A stretch of DNA of 64,000 nt, from positions 32,955 through 96,954 of the forward strand of contig JAKAFL010000008.1 of assembly GCA_021817945.1 (NCBI GenBank), in the 5' to 3' direction. The number at the start of each line of letters is the position of its first letter. The stretch's first letter is position 1. The notes under the pieces are model-generated. The model worked only from the letters and a program-made list of their open reading frames with translations. It did not search any database and was not told the origin of the DNA. Positions 37,588-46,262 of this stretch are shown piece after piece. Origin of the DNA: a bacterium (lineage in GTDB: Bacteria; Verrucomicrobiota; Verrucomicrobiia; Limisphaerales; UBA11358). The position numbers and the translations under genes were made by a program.

Positions 37588-38445
37588 TCAATTTTTTAAA
37601 TCCCATTCCATTCGCGACCTGGAACCCGTAAGCATATTGTCCATGATCAAGGTCTGGACCTGCCACTGGCCATTGACTTTTTTAAAATCCTTGGGGTAAA
37701 ACTCTTTCACTTTATGACCGTCCTGGTCATAGGCCCATGCTTCCAGAATACCGTGGGTTTCATCGTCCACCCAGGATACAACCCGAACGTAGCCCCCGGG
37801 GGGGGCGTCAAGTTGCACACTCTCCAGAACGGTACACCCCCGGCTCCGGTGAGTCTCACGTCTCAGGATGGTCTGCCTGGGCCAGTGCAGAAAAGCCAAC
37901 CCCAGGTCCGCCGGGGAAAAATCCGACCCTGCAAATGACTTCATCCAATCTCCCGGCACAATGTTTTTTCCACCCGGCTCCGGGGTGGAAATTTCCAAGC
38001 CACCGGTCGCATCCGGGTTCTGGTGTAGTTTAAAATCGCTTTTGGGCAAAACAGCCCCGGTAGCAAAGCGCATTTGCAGGCTGCCATCAGAAAGATGCTT
38101 GATCCAAAGGGTTTCCCCCGCACTTGTGGATCCAGCCTTGTAAAGAGCGGTCCACGAGTGATCTCCGTCATTAAATAATGCGAGAGTCAGGGGCAGGTTT
38201 TGCCTTGAGCCATCTGCCGACCTAAACAGGAGGTGACCTTGGTAAACCGCCGGGGTGGGGGCGGCCTGCGCAATTTCCCTGGCCAAATCCGCCCCGGGGA
38301 TGGGCATGGATGGTGCCTGCCTGGCAGAAATATCAGCAGCCTGACCGCTTTGAAAAGCCAAAACGGGCGGGATTCCCAAAAGGAGCGCCAGTGTGGAGCG
38401 TGCCAGCCAATGACTGGCCCCATTTCGTGGCAAAACCGGGTTCAT
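37588..38445 (-). CDS. LolA-like outer-membrane lipoprotein-sorting protein
   Basis: 285 aa, exported by an N-terminal hydrophobic segment (STLALLLGIPPVLAFQSGQA, about 17-36). The beta-rich mature part includes QGHLLFRSADGSRQNLPLTLALFNDG, SFAGSDFSPADLGLAFLHWPRQTILRRETHRSRGCTVLESV and EFYPKDFKKVNGQWQVQTLIMDN. These are typical of the outer membrane lipoprotein-sorting (LolA-like) family, where a D(L)xxxFLxW and a Kxv.g.w.v..i.M.n pattern recur. It may carry lipids or lipoproteins through the periplasm. Its ATG follows the lon stop codon directly (TGAATG), so translation is probably coupled to lon. Confidence 0.8.
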   Translation of the reverse strand: MNPVLPRNGASHWLARSTLALLLGIPPVLAFQSGQAADISARQAPSMPIPGADLAREIAQAAPTPAVYQGHLLFRSADGSRQNLPLTLALFNDGDHSWTALYKAGSTSAGETLWIKHLSDGSLQMRFATGAVLPKSDFKLHQNPDATGGLEISTPEPGGKNIVPGDWMKSFAGSDFSPADLGLAFLHWPRQTILRRETHRSRGCTVLESVQLDAPPGGYVRVVSWVDDETHGILEAWAYDQDGHKVKEFYPKDFKKVNGQWQVQTLIMDNMLTGSRSRMEWDLKN

Positions 38446-40842
38446 TCAGGAAAGCGCCAAGGTTAAAACCTGTGAAATATGGCGGACGAAATGGACCTTG
38501 ATGCGGGCGCGGACTTCCTTGGGAACCTCCTGCCAATCCGGTTTGTTGCCCTCGGGCAGGATTAATTCCTTGATGTGATGGCGCGCCGCTGCCAGGACTT
38601 TTTCCTTGATACCGCCCACACGCAACACCCTGCCGCGCAGGCTTATTTCGCCCGTCATAGCCAGTCCAGAGCGGACCCTGCGCTGGCTGAGCAAGGAAGA
38701 AAGGGCAGCCACTATCGCAACACCGGCGCTGGGACCATCCTTGGGGGTGGCGCCTGCAGGCACGTGAATATGCAAGTCATGACGTCCGTAATCTTCCAGG
38801 GGGATGCTGAGCTTGACAGATTGGCTGCGGAGATAGCTCAGGGCAGTCTGGGCGCTTTCTTTCATCACCTCACCCAAGGATCCGGTCAGGGTCAACTGCC
38901 CTCGCCCGCGCATTCGGGTGGCTTCTATATAGAGAATATCGCCGCCCACCGGAGTCCACGCCAAACCGGTGGCGATTCCTATCTCGGTGATTTTTTCCGC
39001 ACTTTCAGACACGTAATGCGCGTGCCCCAGATAATCTTTCAATTGGTCACCCGAGATGACGATGGATTTGGAGGCGCCGTTTTGGCCGACAATCTTGCGA
39101 GCTGCCTTGCGCAACACGGCGGCAACCTGCCTCTCCAATTGCCGCACCCCGGCCTCGCGAGTGTAGTCGCGCACAAGGGTGCGGAGTGCTGCATCGGTCA
39201 GCTTGACCTCGTTTTGAGCCAGGCCATGTTCCTCACATTGGCGTGGGAAAAGATGCCTGCGGGCGATTTGAAGTTTTTCAGACTCGGTGTAGCTGGGCAG
39301 TTCGATGACCTCCAGGCGGTCGCGCAATGCGGGATGAATGGGGTCCAGCCAGTTTGCGGTGGCGATAAACAAGACCCGGGACAAATCAAACGGCAAATCC
39401 AAGTAATGGTCGGTGAAGGAGCTGTTTTGCGCGGGGTCAAGAACCTCCAACAGCGCGGAGGCTGGATCGCCCCTGAAATCAGCACCCACCTTGTCGAGCT
39501 CATCCAGCAGAATCACAGGGTTCCGGCTTTCCACTCGCCGCAACACTTGGATGATGCGTCCAGGCATGGCACCCACGTAGGTGCGTCGGTGCCCGCGGAT
39601 TTCAGCCTCATCCCTCATGCCTCCAAGGGCGATCCGGGCGAATTTACGGCCAAGGGCATCGGCAAGGCTTTTGCCAAGGGATGTCTTTCCCACACCGGGA
39701 GGCCCGGCGAGGCACAAAATAGGCCCCTTGATCAGCTTGCGGCGTTTGATGACTGCGATGAACTCCAGGAGGCGGTCCTTGATTTTCTCGAGGCCGAAAT
39801 GCTGGTCATTCAGAATTTTTTCGGCAGCCTTTAAATCGAGGATGTCCTCGGTGCTTTTTTCCCAAGGCAGACTGAGAATCCAATCCAGGTAATTGCGCAT
39901 CACCCCGAACTCTGCGGCGGCGGGCGGTGTTTGGCTCAATCGTTCCAATTCCTGTTCGGCAGCCTGGCGGACCTCGGCAGGGAGGCTGGCGTTTTCCACC
40001 CGTTGCCTCAGGGCCTTGACTTCGCCCTGGTTGCCTTCGCCATCCCCCAGTTCACGCTGGATGGCCCGAAGTTGTTCTCTCAGGAAGAAGTCCCTCTGCG
40101 TCTTGGCAATGGAGGTGGCCACGTCACTTTGGATCTTCGAACTGAGGGTGAGGACTTCCTGTTCCCTGTTCAGCATCGGCAGCAGGGTTTTGAGCCGTTC
40201 ACGAACAGAGACCATTTCCAGAAGTTTTTGACGGTCATCCAGTCCCAGATTGAGATTGGCGGCGATCAAATCGGCAAATTGCCCGGGATGCTCCGTGTTG
40301 AGGGCGGCAATTTTGACCTGTTCAGTCAGGGCTGTGGATAACTTGGCGATTTCCTCAAACTGACGGTGAGCGTTGCGCAGCATGGCTTGCAGCTCAACGG
40401 AATCCTCCGTTTTATCACGCAGCAAATCATATCGAGCGCGGAGATAGGGTGCGGGGAGTTCATAATCCCTGAGTTGGATGCGCCACAAACCTTCCACCAG
40501 CACCCTTGCGGTGCCATCGGGAAATTTCACCATTTTTGCCAGCCTGCAGACACAGCCCACAGCATGCAGGTCCTCGGGACCGGGTTCGACCACTTCGGCT
40601 TTGCGCTGCAGGACGGCACCCAGGAGGCGGTCACCCGCCACGAGATCGTCAATGAGCTTGAGACTGGGAGGAGTCTCCACCAGGAGTGGGACCACGGCGC
40701 CCGGGAAGATGACAATATCAGAAAGGCCAAGGACCGGCAGAAGCTCCGGGAGTGAACGGGCAGAAACCCGCGAGGACTGCTCCGCCTTTCCGGGTTCATC
40801 AAGGATGCTGACAAACTCGGTTTCTGACGAAGGTGTGGTCAT
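38446..40842 (-). CDS. lon: ATP-dependent endopeptidase La (Lon)
   Basis: Hexameric cytoplasmic protease for damaged and regulatory proteins, 798 aa. It has the N-terminal substrate-binding LAN domain (LPVLGLSDIVIFPGAVVPLLVETP), the AAA+ module with Walker A GPPGVGKTSLGKS and Walker B PVILLDELDKVG, and the sensor region IATANWLDPIHPAL. In the C-terminal protease domain the catalytic Ser is in PKDGPSAGVAI and the Lys in GGIKEKVLAA. The order hsp20-lon-LolA-like on one strand with short gaps suggests a stress/quality-control transcript. No heat-shock promoter was recognised. Confidence 0.97.
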   Translation of the reverse strand: MTTPSSETEFVSILDEPGKAEQSSRVSARSLPELLPVLGLSDIVIFPGAVVPLLVETPPSLKLIDDLVAGDRLLGAVLQRKAEVVEPGPEDLHAVGCVCRLAKMVKFPDGTARVLVEGLWRIQLRDYELPAPYLRARYDLLRDKTEDSVELQAMLRNAHRQFEEIAKLSTALTEQVKIAALNTEHPGQFADLIAANLNLGLDDRQKLLEMVSVRERLKTLLPMLNREQEVLTLSSKIQSDVATSIAKTQRDFFLREQLRAIQRELGDGEGNQGEVKALRQRVENASLPAEVRQAAEQELERLSQTPPAAAEFGVMRNYLDWILSLPWEKSTEDILDLKAAEKILNDQHFGLEKIKDRLLEFIAVIKRRKLIKGPILCLAGPPGVGKTSLGKSLADALGRKFARIALGGMRDEAEIRGHRRTYVGAMPGRIIQVLRRVESRNPVILLDELDKVGADFRGDPASALLEVLDPAQNSSFTDHYLDLPFDLSRVLFIATANWLDPIHPALRDRLEVIELPSYTESEKLQIARRHLFPRQCEEHGLAQNEVKLTDAALRTLVRDYTREAGVRQLERQVAAVLRKAARKIVGQNGASKSIVISGDQLKDYLGHAHYVSESAEKITEIGIATGLAWTPVGGDILYIEATRMRGRGQLTLTGSLGEVMKESAQTALSYLRSQSVKLSIPLEDYGRHDLHIHVPAGATPKDGPSAGVAIVAALSSLLSQRRVRSGLAMTGEISLRGRVLRVGGIKEKVLAAARHHIKELILPEGNKPDWQEVPKEVRARIKVHFVRHISQVLTLALS

Positions 40843-40888
40843 CGTTCCATCCTTGAAGTGCTCATTTGCCGGGCGGCTCTAATCCGGG

Positions 40889-41311
40889 TCATTTACCTTC
40901 ACTGATGGGGACTTTTTTGGTTTTGCCCTGGCCGGACTTTGCGGCGGGCACGTCAATGCGCAAAAAGCCATTCAAATAAACCGCTTTAGCCAGACTCAGG
41001 TCATACTCGGGCGGAATTTCAAGGGCGGTTTCAAAGGGACCGTAGGAAATCTCCATGATGACAAAGTTGCAACTGGACGGACGGCAGCAATCTTCCCGTT
41101 CACCGCTGATACGGAGGCGGTTTCCCTCCACAATGATTTCGAGGCTGTCGCTCCGCATGCCGGCCAATTCAACTTTGACCACCAACCCGCCCTCCGTGAT
41201 GTAAACATCGGCGTTGGGAACCCAACGTCCGGTGGCCGGCTCGCCGCCCCCTCCCAGTTTTGCGGTATGTGTGCCAAAATGAATGGAGGAACTGACTTTG
41301 GTGAGTGCCAT
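40889..41311 (-). CDS. Hsp20/alpha-crystallin small heat shock protein
   Basis: 140 aa. The alpha-crystallin domain runs from about residue 32 to 125: WVPNADVYITEGGLVVKVELAGMRSDSLEIIVEGNRLRISGERE, ending with the AxxxNGxLxI-type motif AVYLNGFLRIDVPA. It binds unfolding proteins and holds them for refolding. It has a short N-terminal arm and a Lys-rich tail without a clear IxI motif. A Cys pair (EDCCRPSSC) in the middle loop is unusual. It precedes lon by 46 bp on the same strand, which fits a joint heat-stress role. Confidence 0.92.
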   Translation of the reverse strand: MALTKVSSSIHFGTHTAKLGGGGEPATGRWVPNADVYITEGGLVVKVELAGMRSDSLEIIVEGNRLRISGEREDCCRPSSCNFVIMEISYGPFETALEIPPEYDLSLAKAVYLNGFLRIDVPAAKSGQGKTKKVPISEGK

Positions 41312-41510
41312 GCTTTTGACTTATGATTGCCGTTTTTTAGGGCTTGGCATGTCCTAGGGAGACCACGCCCGCCACACAATGAACATAACCTGACTTGGGC
41401 AAGGTGCAACTGGAATTTTAACACTGTAAATTTAAAGCGGGTCTGAAACCTTTGCGCTGAGGGGTTGTTTTATGCTTTCAAGCGCCCAAACGCGACCCTA
41501 ATTTGTACCC

Positions 41511-41948
41511 ATGGCAGAACCATTCCGATGTCTTCACCGGGTGATTTACGCAGAGTGTACCGTGGGCAACCATGTGTACCATTCCCGGTACTTTGATTTT
41601 CTCGAATTTGCCCGGGGCGAGTTTATCCGCAGTCTGGGCACCACGGTGAAAGCCTGGCAGGAAGGGGATGCCATTTTCCCGGTGATAGAAGCCCGCGCGC
41701 GCTACCGGGCGCCGGCCCGTTACGATGATTTACTGACCCTGGAAGTGTGCCCCACTCGGATGGACCGCGTGCGGATTCATTTTGGCCACCGCATTTTTAC
41801 CGAGTCTGGAAGGCTTGTTTTGGAAGCGGAAACTTTTCATGCCTGCACCACGTGCGGAGAGAAACTCCGGCGGCTGCCGCCCGAAATGGCCCAAGCTTTT
41901 CAGAATTTTGTCAATCCCGACTACTTATCCTGGAATAAGGGCGGTTGA
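41511..41948 (+). CDS. Acyl-CoA thioesterase, 4HBT/YbgC-like hot-dog fold
   Basis: 145 aa, single hot-dog domain. HRVIYAECTVGNHVYHSRYFDFLEFARGEFIRSLG is the YbgC/4-hydroxybenzoyl-CoA thioesterase signature. The usual catalytic Asp of the YxxTDxxGxVYHxxYL motif is replaced: the segment reads YAECTVGNHVYHSRYF, with Cys-Thr-Val where ThrAspAla/Met is normal. Whether hydrolysis is retained is therefore unsure. It likely acts on acyl-CoA or acyl-ACP in the cytoplasm. It is 110 bp upstream of the TolC gene and probably independent of that operon. Confidence 0.86.
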   Translation: MAEPFRCLHRVIYAECTVGNHVYHSRYFDFLEFARGEFIRSLGTTVKAWQEGDAIFPVIEARARYRAPARYDDLLTLEVCPTRMDRVRIHFGHRIFTESGRLVLEAETFHACTTCGEKLRRLPPEMAQAFQNFVNPDYLSWNKGG

Positions 41949-42058
41949 CGCGGCTTTGTGGGTGGCAGAACCAAATTTGGCATTTTCAACACAATATAAG
42001 TAAAAGAGTTGCCTCCTTTTCATGAGTCATGCTAGTGTGACGCCCATTCAGGTTTCAA

Positions 42059-43690
42059 ATGTGTTTGTTCAAGCTAATCAGGGTTTTAAACAGGGCGTGG
42101 GCATTACTGGTACTGGGGTTGGCGCTAGCTGGTTATACAGCCTTGGCAGGCTCCCCCGCAAACCAAACCGGGACGGTCAATCTGGGCCTGAATCAATTTC
42201 TTCAATTGGTTTTGCATCGGAACGAGGAATTGCAGGCCCAGATGATCGAAACCGAAGTGAGTCACCGCAAGGAAAAGAGCACCCATGGGGCCTTTGAGCC
42301 GCTTCTGGAAGCCTCTGTCCAGCACGTGATCAACCAGCGCACCAATGACGTACAACAACAGGCGGCGCTGTTGGGAGAGCCCTCCTTTTCGGAGCAAAAC
42401 AACCTTTATGACAGCGGGGTGGAATCGCTGCTCCCGACCGGCGCCAAAATCCGCCTTGGCTATTCGCTGAGCGATTTTTACAACAATGCGTCGGCCAGTC
42501 CCCTCGCCGTAACCACCAGCAACTTCACACGTCAATTTGTGACGTTTGTGGGGTTTACTTTCAGCCAACCCCTGCTCAAGGACGGTGGATTTACTCCGAC
42601 CCTGGCGGAGTTGCGATTGGCGGCGATGGATTCCGAAATAGCCTTTCAACAATATAGGCATCAATTGATGCTCACCCTTTCGAGAGCGGAAAGCGCGTAT
42701 TGGAACCTGTATTTTGCCCAGCAACAACTGAAGTTTTTTGACCAATCGGTGGCGGTGGCTGGGGAAGTGCTGGATGACACCCGGGAAAAACTTCTGGCTG
42801 GTCAAGGCTCCGAGCTGGATGTGATGGAATCCCAGTCTGAACTGGCTTTGAGACAAACCAAGCGCAATGAGGCGCTCCAGAGTTATTACGATGCCGTGGG
42901 CTCCATGCAATCCCTTGCCGGCGGGGCCCTTTTCCCATGGTACACAGGGGCCAATCAGCCCACACTAAATGCCACGGATTCGCCGCCGGAAACGAATAGC
43001 GCGGTTTCGTTTTTTGACGCAGCCGAGGGGGCGCTAAGCCTGAACCCCGACTATCTCATCCAACTGCAAAAAATGAAGCAGGAGGAAGTGCGCGTGGGCG
43101 TGGCCAAAAACCAGGTTTTACCCCAACTCGATTTCAAGGGGGCCTACGGGTACAACGGGCTTGGGTTTTCCCCGGGCTCCTCCTGGGAACTTGCGGCTCA
43201 ACAGCAGTATCCGTCCTGGTCGGTGGGTTTGGAATTGATCCTGCCCATGGGTGGCAACATCAAGGCCCGCAATTTGCTTCACGCCCAGGAACTGGGCCTG
43301 CAGGAGGCTTATATGAACCTCAAAAACGTGCAGCAGGAGATTGGGAACCACCTGGCCACCGCCATGCATAAAGTCAGTGGATGGCAGCAAAGCACACTGA
43401 GTTGCCAGACCGTGGTGCATTACAACGAAACACTTTTAAAAACCGAACTGGAACGATTGAAGGCGGGCAGCGTGGATGGCCACAAGGTCCTCGAGGTGGA
43501 GGAAGACCTGCTCGATTCACGCCAGGAACTGGCCAATGCCCAGGTGCAATACGCCTGCTCATGCCTGGAACTGCAAATTGCCAGCGGAACCCTTCTCAAG
43601 GAACACAACATGGATGTGACCCGCAACCAGTTAAAGATTCAAACGGACAATTTCCTGGCTGGCGTCCAGAAGAGCAATTCAACTTTTTGA
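42059..43690 (+). CDS. TolC-family outer-membrane channel protein
   Basis: 543 aa. An N-terminal signal peptide (about residues 8-31) is followed by two OEP repeats of long helices and beta strands. Family marks are NLGLNQFLQLVLHRNEELQAQ at the start, SQPLLKDGGFTPTLAELRLAAMD, YWNLYFAQQQLKFFDQSVAVAGEVLDDTREKLLAGQGSELDVMESQSELALRQT and VGVAKNQVLPQLDFKGAYGYNG. Such proteins form trimeric beta-barrel/alpha-tunnel exit ducts. It is the first gene of a five-gene cluster and lies 7 bp upstream of the HlyD-like gene. No RND pump or ABC exporter gene is in the cluster. Confidence 0.92.
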   Translation: MCLFKLIRVLNRAWALLVLGLALAGYTALAGSPANQTGTVNLGLNQFLQLVLHRNEELQAQMIETEVSHRKEKSTHGAFEPLLEASVQHVINQRTNDVQQQAALLGEPSFSEQNNLYDSGVESLLPTGAKIRLGYSLSDFYNNASASPLAVTTSNFTRQFVTFVGFTFSQPLLKDGGFTPTLAELRLAAMDSEIAFQQYRHQLMLTLSRAESAYWNLYFAQQQLKFFDQSVAVAGEVLDDTREKLLAGQGSELDVMESQSELALRQTKRNEALQSYYDAVGSMQSLAGGALFPWYTGANQPTLNATDSPPETNSAVSFFDAAEGALSLNPDYLIQLQKMKQEEVRVGVAKNQVLPQLDFKGAYGYNGLGFSPGSSWELAAQQQYPSWSVGLELILPMGGNIKARNLLHAQELGLQEAYMNLKNVQQEIGNHLATAMHKVSGWQQSTLSCQTVVHYNETLLKTELERLKAGSVDGHKVLEVEEDLLDSRQELANAQVQYACSCLELQIASGTLLKEHNMDVTRNQLKIQTDNFLAGVQKSNSTF

Positions 43691-43697
43691 CCTGCAC

Positions 43698-44417
43698 ATG
43701 TCCAAATTTTTCATTTCATTCCTGGTCGCCATCATGGCGGGTCTTCTGCCGCTTGCAGCCCAACCATTGGAGGTTTCGGGCATTACCGAACCTTACATGG
43801 ACGTCACCTTGGGACTGGCTGACCCGGGAATCATCAACGTCCAGCTTTACAAGGAAGGCGACTATGTTCCCAAGGGCAAGGTCATCCTTGAGTTGGATAA
43901 AAACCTTGAGGCCATTGAAGTGGAAAGGCGCAAAGCGGTGATGGATCAGGACCAAATGGTGTATCAATCCACCCTGGAACTTTCGCAAACCACGAAATCT
44001 GTCAGCCACGAGGACCTGACGAAGGCGGAGGCCCAGTACCGGGTTTCCGCCTCGGAATACCAGACGGCTCTTCAACAGTTGGCTGACCGGGCTCTAAAGG
44101 CTCCGTTTTCCGGTGTCATCACCGAGGTGCTGCTCAAACCCGGCGCCGCAGTGGCGCCTTACCAGCCCTTGGTGCGGTTGGTGGACACGACCCGCTGTTT
44201 TTTTGTGGGCCACATGGATGGGCTGGCCGTCTCACGCCTTCATCTGGGGGAAAAGGTAAAAATTGACGTGGATGGCGGATACACAGTGGATGCCCAGATC
44301 AGTTTTATCTCACCCGTGGTGGATGCCGCCAGCGGGTTGGCACGTATCAAAGCGCTCTTCGACAATCCCTCCGGGACCATACGCCCGGGTTTGGCAGCCC
44401 GTTTGGTGGCGGATTAA
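43698..44417 (+). CDS. HlyD/RND-type periplasmic adaptor protein, short
   Basis: 239 aa with signal peptide (FFISFLVAIMAGLLPLAAQ). It has a split biotinyl-lipoyl domain (YKEGDYVPKGKVILELD and ALKAPFSGVITEVLLKPGAAVAPYQPLVRLVDT), a short helical hairpin (about 70-125) and a beta-barrel region ending GLARIKALFDNPSGTIRPGLAARLVAD. This is a minimal membrane-fusion protein that would link an inner-membrane component to the TolC duct. It is 7 bp after the TolC gene and 8 bp before the GAF-HlyD gene, so it is cotranscribed. Confidence 0.9.
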   Translation: MSKFFISFLVAIMAGLLPLAAQPLEVSGITEPYMDVTLGLADPGIINVQLYKEGDYVPKGKVILELDKNLEAIEVERRKAVMDQDQMVYQSTLELSQTTKSVSHEDLTKAEAQYRVSASEYQTALQQLADRALKAPFSGVITEVLLKPGAAVAPYQPLVRLVDTTRCFFVGHMDGLAVSRLHLGEKVKIDVDGGYTVDAQISFISPVVDAASGLARIKALFDNPSGTIRPGLAARLVAD

Positions 44418-44425
44418 GGCTGTCC

Positions 44426-46261
44426 ATGCATTCAAACATTAATCAAGCCACGGAGGAAATGATGGGCCTGCGGCAGTTTGCCGGTCCGGCCCGGGATTTC
44501 TGGCCTCGTTACGTGGCTGCAGCGGCACAACTGGCCGGGGCCGATGCGACCGTGTTGATGCTGGGCCAGCCAGGAAAGGAACCTCGCTGGACCAGGATTG
44601 CGGATTGGGAGGCGGGCACAGGCCTGTCACGCCTTCGCACCCAATTCACCTCCCGCCTCCCGGATTTTGCCGGGAAATGTGTTGAAAAGGGCAGTTTCAT
44701 GGAATGCACCGATGCCAGCGCAGGGGCCTTTGTCCTGGCGCTGCGGCTTGCCCTGGTCAATCCGTCGGACGAAGTGGTGCTCGCGGTGCAGCTCAAGGAT
44801 TTTACAGAATCTGCCGCCCGGGAATCTTATCTCCGGCTTTCCCTGGTCATGGATGTGCCATCAGCCTACCAGCAAAACCTGTCATTTCAAAAAAGCCGCC
44901 AGGACGTGGAAAAATTTGCGGCGGTTTTGGATTTGAATGTGCCGGTGAATGATGCGACGCGTTTCATTCCTGCCGCGCTGGCTGTCTGCAATGGCATAGC
45001 CACCCGGTTTCGCTGCGACCGTGCCAGCCTGGGCTGGCTGGAAGGAGGGTATGTTCGCTTGCGGGCCATGAGCCGGACAGAACAATTTGACCGCCAGATG
45101 GCTGCCGCCCAAGCCATGGAAACCGCCATGGAAGAATGTGTGGACCAGGACGAGGAAATTGTGTGGCCCGAATCAGCGGAAGCCGCCAGTGTGTCTCGGG
45201 ACCACGAGGCTTTTGCCATGGACCAGAAATCCGGCCATGTTTGTTCGCTGCCATGGCGGCTGGATGACAAGGTGGTGGCCGTGTTGCTATGCGAACGGCG
45301 GGATCAACCTTTTACCCAGCCTGAAATCCAGCAACTTCGGCTTGCCAGTGACCAGGTGGTTCGGCGCATGGCTGATTTGCACTCGCGTGACCTGTGGTTT
45401 GGCGCCCGATGGAAAGCTGGATTGGAGGAACGACTTCCCCAATGGCTTGGACCGGGCCATGCCTGGAGCAAAGTGGGGGCCATCCTGGGCGTGCTGGTCC
45501 TGGCTGGCCTGATCTTCATCCGGGTTACCTACCGCGTGGGCGGCAACTTCATTCTCCGCAGCGACCAGGCAGAATTCCTGACGGCGCCATTTGACGGTTA
45601 CATCCGGGAAGTTTATGTGAGGGCGGGAGACCCGGTTGTCCGCGGGCAGCCTCTTGTGATGCTGAACCAGGATGAATTGTTGCTGGACCAGGCGGCCGCC
45701 GCAGCGGATGTTTCCCGCTACGAAAGGCAGGCGGAAAAAGACCGCGCTGCCGATGACATGGCACAAATGCGGATTGACCAAGCCCAGGCCCGACAGGCAC
45801 AGGCTCAATTGGATCTTGTTCACTTTCGTCTGGATCATTCCGTGCTTCGCGCCGGGCTCGATGGAGTGGTCATAGAAGGAGACCTCAGGGAACGAATAGG
45901 ATCGCCCGTCAAACAGGGGGACGCGCTTTTACGGGTCACACGATTGGACACTCTTTATGCGCAGGCGGAGATACCGGAGTCCGATATCCATGAAATCGCC
46001 ATCGGCGCCAGCGGGCAGATTGCCTTTGTGACACTGCCCAAAACCAGGTTTCCGGTATCCATTCGCACGGTGGAACCGGCTGCGGTGCCGCAAAAGGATG
46101 GCAGCGTTTTTCTGGTGCGGCTGGAACCGCAAAACAGGACGCCTGACTGGTGGCGCCCGGGCATGACCGGCCTTTGCAAATTGGAATCCGGCAAGCGTTC
46201 ACTGATCTGGATACTGACCCATCGGACGGTGGATTTTCTGCGCATGAAATTATGGTGGTAA
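44426..46261 (+). CDS. GAF-domain protein fused through a TM helix to a HlyD-type adaptor
   Basis: 611 aa. Residues ~1-150 are cytoplasmic with weak features, and ~160-320 resemble a GAF domain (FAAVLDLNVPVNDATRFIPAALAVCNGIATRFRCDRASLGWLEGGYVRL up to LLCERRDQPFTQPEIQQLRLASDQV). One TM helix lies at about 350-370 (VGAILGVLVLAGLIFI). The rest is a membrane-fusion protein: lipoyl half (TAPFDGYIREVYVRAGDPVVRGQPLVMLN), Ala/Gln-rich helical hairpin, second half (LRAGLDGVVIEGDLRERIGSPVKQGDALLRV) and barrel. It looks like a sensor-adaptor that could couple a cytoplasmic signal or ligand to assembly of the export channel. It is one base from the next gene. Confidence 0.85.
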   Translation: MHSNINQATEEMMGLRQFAGPARDFWPRYVAAAAQLAGADATVLMLGQPGKEPRWTRIADWEAGTGLSRLRTQFTSRLPDFAGKCVEKGSFMECTDASAGAFVLALRLALVNPSDEVVLAVQLKDFTESAARESYLRLSLVMDVPSAYQQNLSFQKSRQDVEKFAAVLDLNVPVNDATRFIPAALAVCNGIATRFRCDRASLGWLEGGYVRLRAMSRTEQFDRQMAAAQAMETAMEECVDQDEEIVWPESAEAASVSRDHEAFAMDQKSGHVCSLPWRLDDKVVAVLLCERRDQPFTQPEIQQLRLASDQVVRRMADLHSRDLWFGARWKAGLEERLPQWLGPGHAWSKVGAILGVLVLAGLIFIRVTYRVGGNFILRSDQAEFLTAPFDGYIREVYVRAGDPVVRGQPLVMLNQDELLLDQAAAAADVSRYERQAEKDRAADDMAQMRIDQAQARQAQAQLDLVHFRLDHSVLRAGLDGVVIEGDLRERIGSPVKQGDALLRVTRLDTLYAQAEIPESDIHEIAIGASGQIAFVTLPKTRFPVSIRTVEPAAVPQKDGSVFLVRLEPQNRTPDWWRPGMTGLCKLESGKRSLIWILTHRTVDFLRMKLWW

Positions 46262-46262
46262 C

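Noticed and set aside
41312-41510. CIRCE (HrcA) operator or sigma-32 promoter upstream of hsp20, and likewise upstream of htpG
   Set aside because: No TTAGCACTC-N9-GAGTGCTAA inverted repeat and no convincing sigma-32 boxes were seen.
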